64,000 nt of DNA from Paenibacillus faecis. GTDB lineage: Bacteria > Bacillota > Bacilli > Paenibacillales > Paenibacillaceae. Both the position numbers and the translations under genes were made by a program. Of the stretch, positions 62,591 to 64,000 are shown one piece after another. The stretch covers positions 186,001 to 250,000 of the forward strand of contig NZ_VSDO01000005.1 of assembly GCF_008084145.1 (NCBI RefSeq), in the 5' to 3' direction. Position 1 is the stretch's first letter; each line of letters opens with the position of its first letter. The notes below the pieces were generated by a model. That model did no database searches and was not told the origin of the DNA. It saw only the letters and a list, made by a program, of their open reading frames with translations.

Positions 62591-62695
62591 ATGGTGAGAG
62601 TATCTGCATTTCAAGAGAAACTTAGAGCGTTGAATTCTTTAAAAGGAGAAGACGATGAAGAACGTTTTTTCACGACTATTTCGGGTGTTAAATAG
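62591..62695 (+). CDS. Possible 34-residue ORF overlapping the nuclease start
   Basis: ATG 62591 follows AGGGAGAG and encodes a charged peptide that ends inside the next gene in another frame. It could couple translation of the nuclease gene or be chance. Confidence 0.3.
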   Translation: MVRVSAFQEKLRALNSLKGEDDEERFFTTISGVK

Positions 62696-63728
62696 CAGCA
62701 GCGGCCATCCTCACGAAGACTTTTTGACAGAAGTGTTCGCTGAACTTCTCTGTGATCAGGAGATGATGATAGATTTTCTCGGAAATGTATTAGAAATTCC
62801 AGTGCAGGAAGTGAAGTATTCATCCATTCAAACGCAGGTAACTTTTCCGGCTTTGCCCCATCATCAGATGGATAGCCGTCCGGATATGGTAATTCGATTT
62901 TACGAAGGACAGGAATCTTATGTATTGTTCATCGAAAGCAAGCTAGGCTCTCCGGAAGGAACAGACCAACTGTCTAGATATGCGGATCATCTCGGCGTAC
63001 TCACTAATCAAGGAACGAATTGTTACTTAATTTACTTAACTCAATATTTTGATGAAAAGGATGTATCCCTCATATTAGCGAATCAAAAAAACGTAGTTTT
63101 CAGGCAGAAGCGGTGGTTTCAAATTTTCAAGTGGGTTAAGCAACTGGAGGCGAAGAACATCTATGCGTCCAAAGTTTTGGATTATATGGAGGAGATCGGA
63201 TTGGAAGATAATCGGCAGTTCACGCCTGTTGACGTATATGCTATTCAAAATATGAATCGGCTGCAACGCATGATGGATGAGTGCATGGATGGAGTAACAG
63301 ACGGTGTGATGACCGAACATTTCGGTAAGGCGATTCAGCAAAACAACCGTCACACCCAGTTAAAGTACATGGAACGGTACGTTAAAGCTAGCGAGCAGGA
63401 AGGTCGAGCCACCGAGGTGGTTGTAGGGTTTTATATAACAGATGAAGATTATCCCTTCGTTTCTGTCGTTTATGAATTCTGTCCACGACGCTGCCCAGAC
63501 GTTCCTAAAGTAGTGGCTGCCATGCAGAATTTTATGGCTGCACATCCGGACTGGAGAACTTTCAATCTAAACACTGACGCAGAATGGCAAGGGATTTCCT
63601 GTGACCGTAGGCTAATCGATTTTCTTCATCATGAGGATCACATCAACGAGATTCAGAAGTTTTTCCTGGAAAAATTAAAAGAGCTTCATGAGATCAAAGT
63701 TAAAAATCCTGATTTATACTGGAAATAA
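62655..63728 (+). CDS. PD-(D/E)XK nuclease-superfamily protein
   Basis: The product has 357 residues. The nuclease core is visible: Asp in SRPDMVIRFYEGQ (about residue 76) and YVLFIESKLGSPEGTDQLSR (Glu and Lys about residues 95-97), with QLSRYADHL as the following helix. The C-terminal half is mixed and unrecognised. Stand-alone PD-(D/E)XK proteins of this type are frequent in defence islands. AAAGGAGAAG precedes ATG 62655. Confidence 0.8.
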   Translation: MKNVFSRLFRVLNSSSGHPHEDFLTEVFAELLCDQEMMIDFLGNVLEIPVQEVKYSSIQTQVTFPALPHHQMDSRPDMVIRFYEGQESYVLFIESKLGSPEGTDQLSRYADHLGVLTNQGTNCYLIYLTQYFDEKDVSLILANQKNVVFRQKRWFQIFKWVKQLEAKNIYASKVLDYMEEIGLEDNRQFTPVDVYAIQNMNRLQRMMDECMDGVTDGVMTEHFGKAIQQNNRHTQLKYMERYVKASEQEGRATEVVVGFYITDEDYPFVSVVYEFCPRRCPDVPKVVAAMQNFMAAHPDWRTFNLNTDAEWQGISCDRRLIDFLHHEDHINEIQKFFLEKLKELHEIKVKNPDLYWK

Positions 63729-64000
63729 CCATTCGAAGTAGCATGAGCATAAGAATATCGCCTTGACCTTAATCTTCCAGGGCACTGAGGCAACAAAATT
63801 CGTCCTATTTAAAGAAGAATATCGCCAGCGATATCGGATGGGGGCTTATTGTTTAAAGCCGGGTGGGAATGGTCAAGGATTGGAGAATAAATTAGCCCAG
63901 ATATTATTGAAAGTGGATATGTGATCGAGAGCAAATCTAAATTTACGAAACGGTGGCTGGCAAATGATGCGATACAAACAAAAACTGATCGACTTTTTAT
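63729..64000. other. Window end without a convincing gene
   Basis: Only short frames without ribosome sites are present, and no domain is recognised. Confidence 0.5.

Overview
The window comes from a spore-forming, Gram-positive Bacilli genome, most likely Paenibacillaceae (Paenibacillus, Brevibacillus, Cohnella and relatives). The grounds are GerA-type germination receptor operons, Spo0E-like proteins, strong AGGAGG-type ribosome sites, mid-GC coding sequence by eye, and the remains of a 7TM-type histidine kinase, a SARP-type regulator and an S-layer-homology protein.

Left part (1 to about 39,000): the right-hand portion of an integrative and conjugative element (ICE) of the firmicute kind that carries PrgI, a VirB4 ATPase, a CD1108-type peptidoglycan hydrolase and a large serine recombinase. 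Its left end lies outside the window. A divergent XRE repressor with a perfect palindrome (1-205) precedes small genes, PrgI and VirB4 (301-3590). About 18 kb of unusual cargo follows: CheY, a membrane GGDEF protein and a CHASE3 chemoreceptor (3785-6616), a four-gene germination receptor operon (6746-10870), a c-di-GMP operon on the minus strand (EAL, unknown, CBS-GGDEF; 11017-12923), an XRE regulator, a small protein that looks like Spo0E joined to Sda (13898-14215), a second germination receptor operon (14348-18153), a graveyard of two-component and SLH genes (18431-21190), and a class I c-di-GMP riboswitch with a terminator ahead of a NarL-type regulator (21343-22220). The ICE backbone then resumes with an ArpU-like regulator, structured leaders with helically phased TGCAC repeats, a sigma-like factor, a DUF6075 gene and the CD1108-type NlpC/P60 hydrolase (22446-26579).

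From 26,700 to 36,436 lies a patchwork: a multicopper oxidase remnant, a divergent arsenic island (arsM, a small Cys-tailed protein, a frameshifted flavin monooxygenase and MarR on the minus strand; arsR, a frameshifted acr3 and arsC on the plus strand), an ArsR-controlled SulP transporter, a Tn3 transposase fragment and an IS3 element. The ICE closes with a terminator-guarded SHOCT-like small gene and the large serine recombinase (36,982-38,933).

Right part (39,089 to 64,000): a VanZ-like gene, an Rpn nuclease and then a defence island. A WYL regulator, a DEDDh exonuclease and a DUF4145-like gene lead into a complete type 1 BREX locus (brxA, brxB, brxC, pglX, pglZ, brxL; 44,157-58,924). An extra SIR2-domain gene sits between pglX and pglZ, and pglX contains a nine-G tract that could make it phase variable. 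Downstream are a lipoprotein, a uracil-DNA-glycosylase-like protein, a JAMM/MPN protein, an unknown protein and a PD-(D/E)XK nuclease-like protein.

Working idea: the ICE appears to carry a package acting on the host's sporulation, germination, chemotaxis and c-di-GMP decisions, while the adjoining chromosomal island holds BREX with a candidate NAD-depleting back-up.
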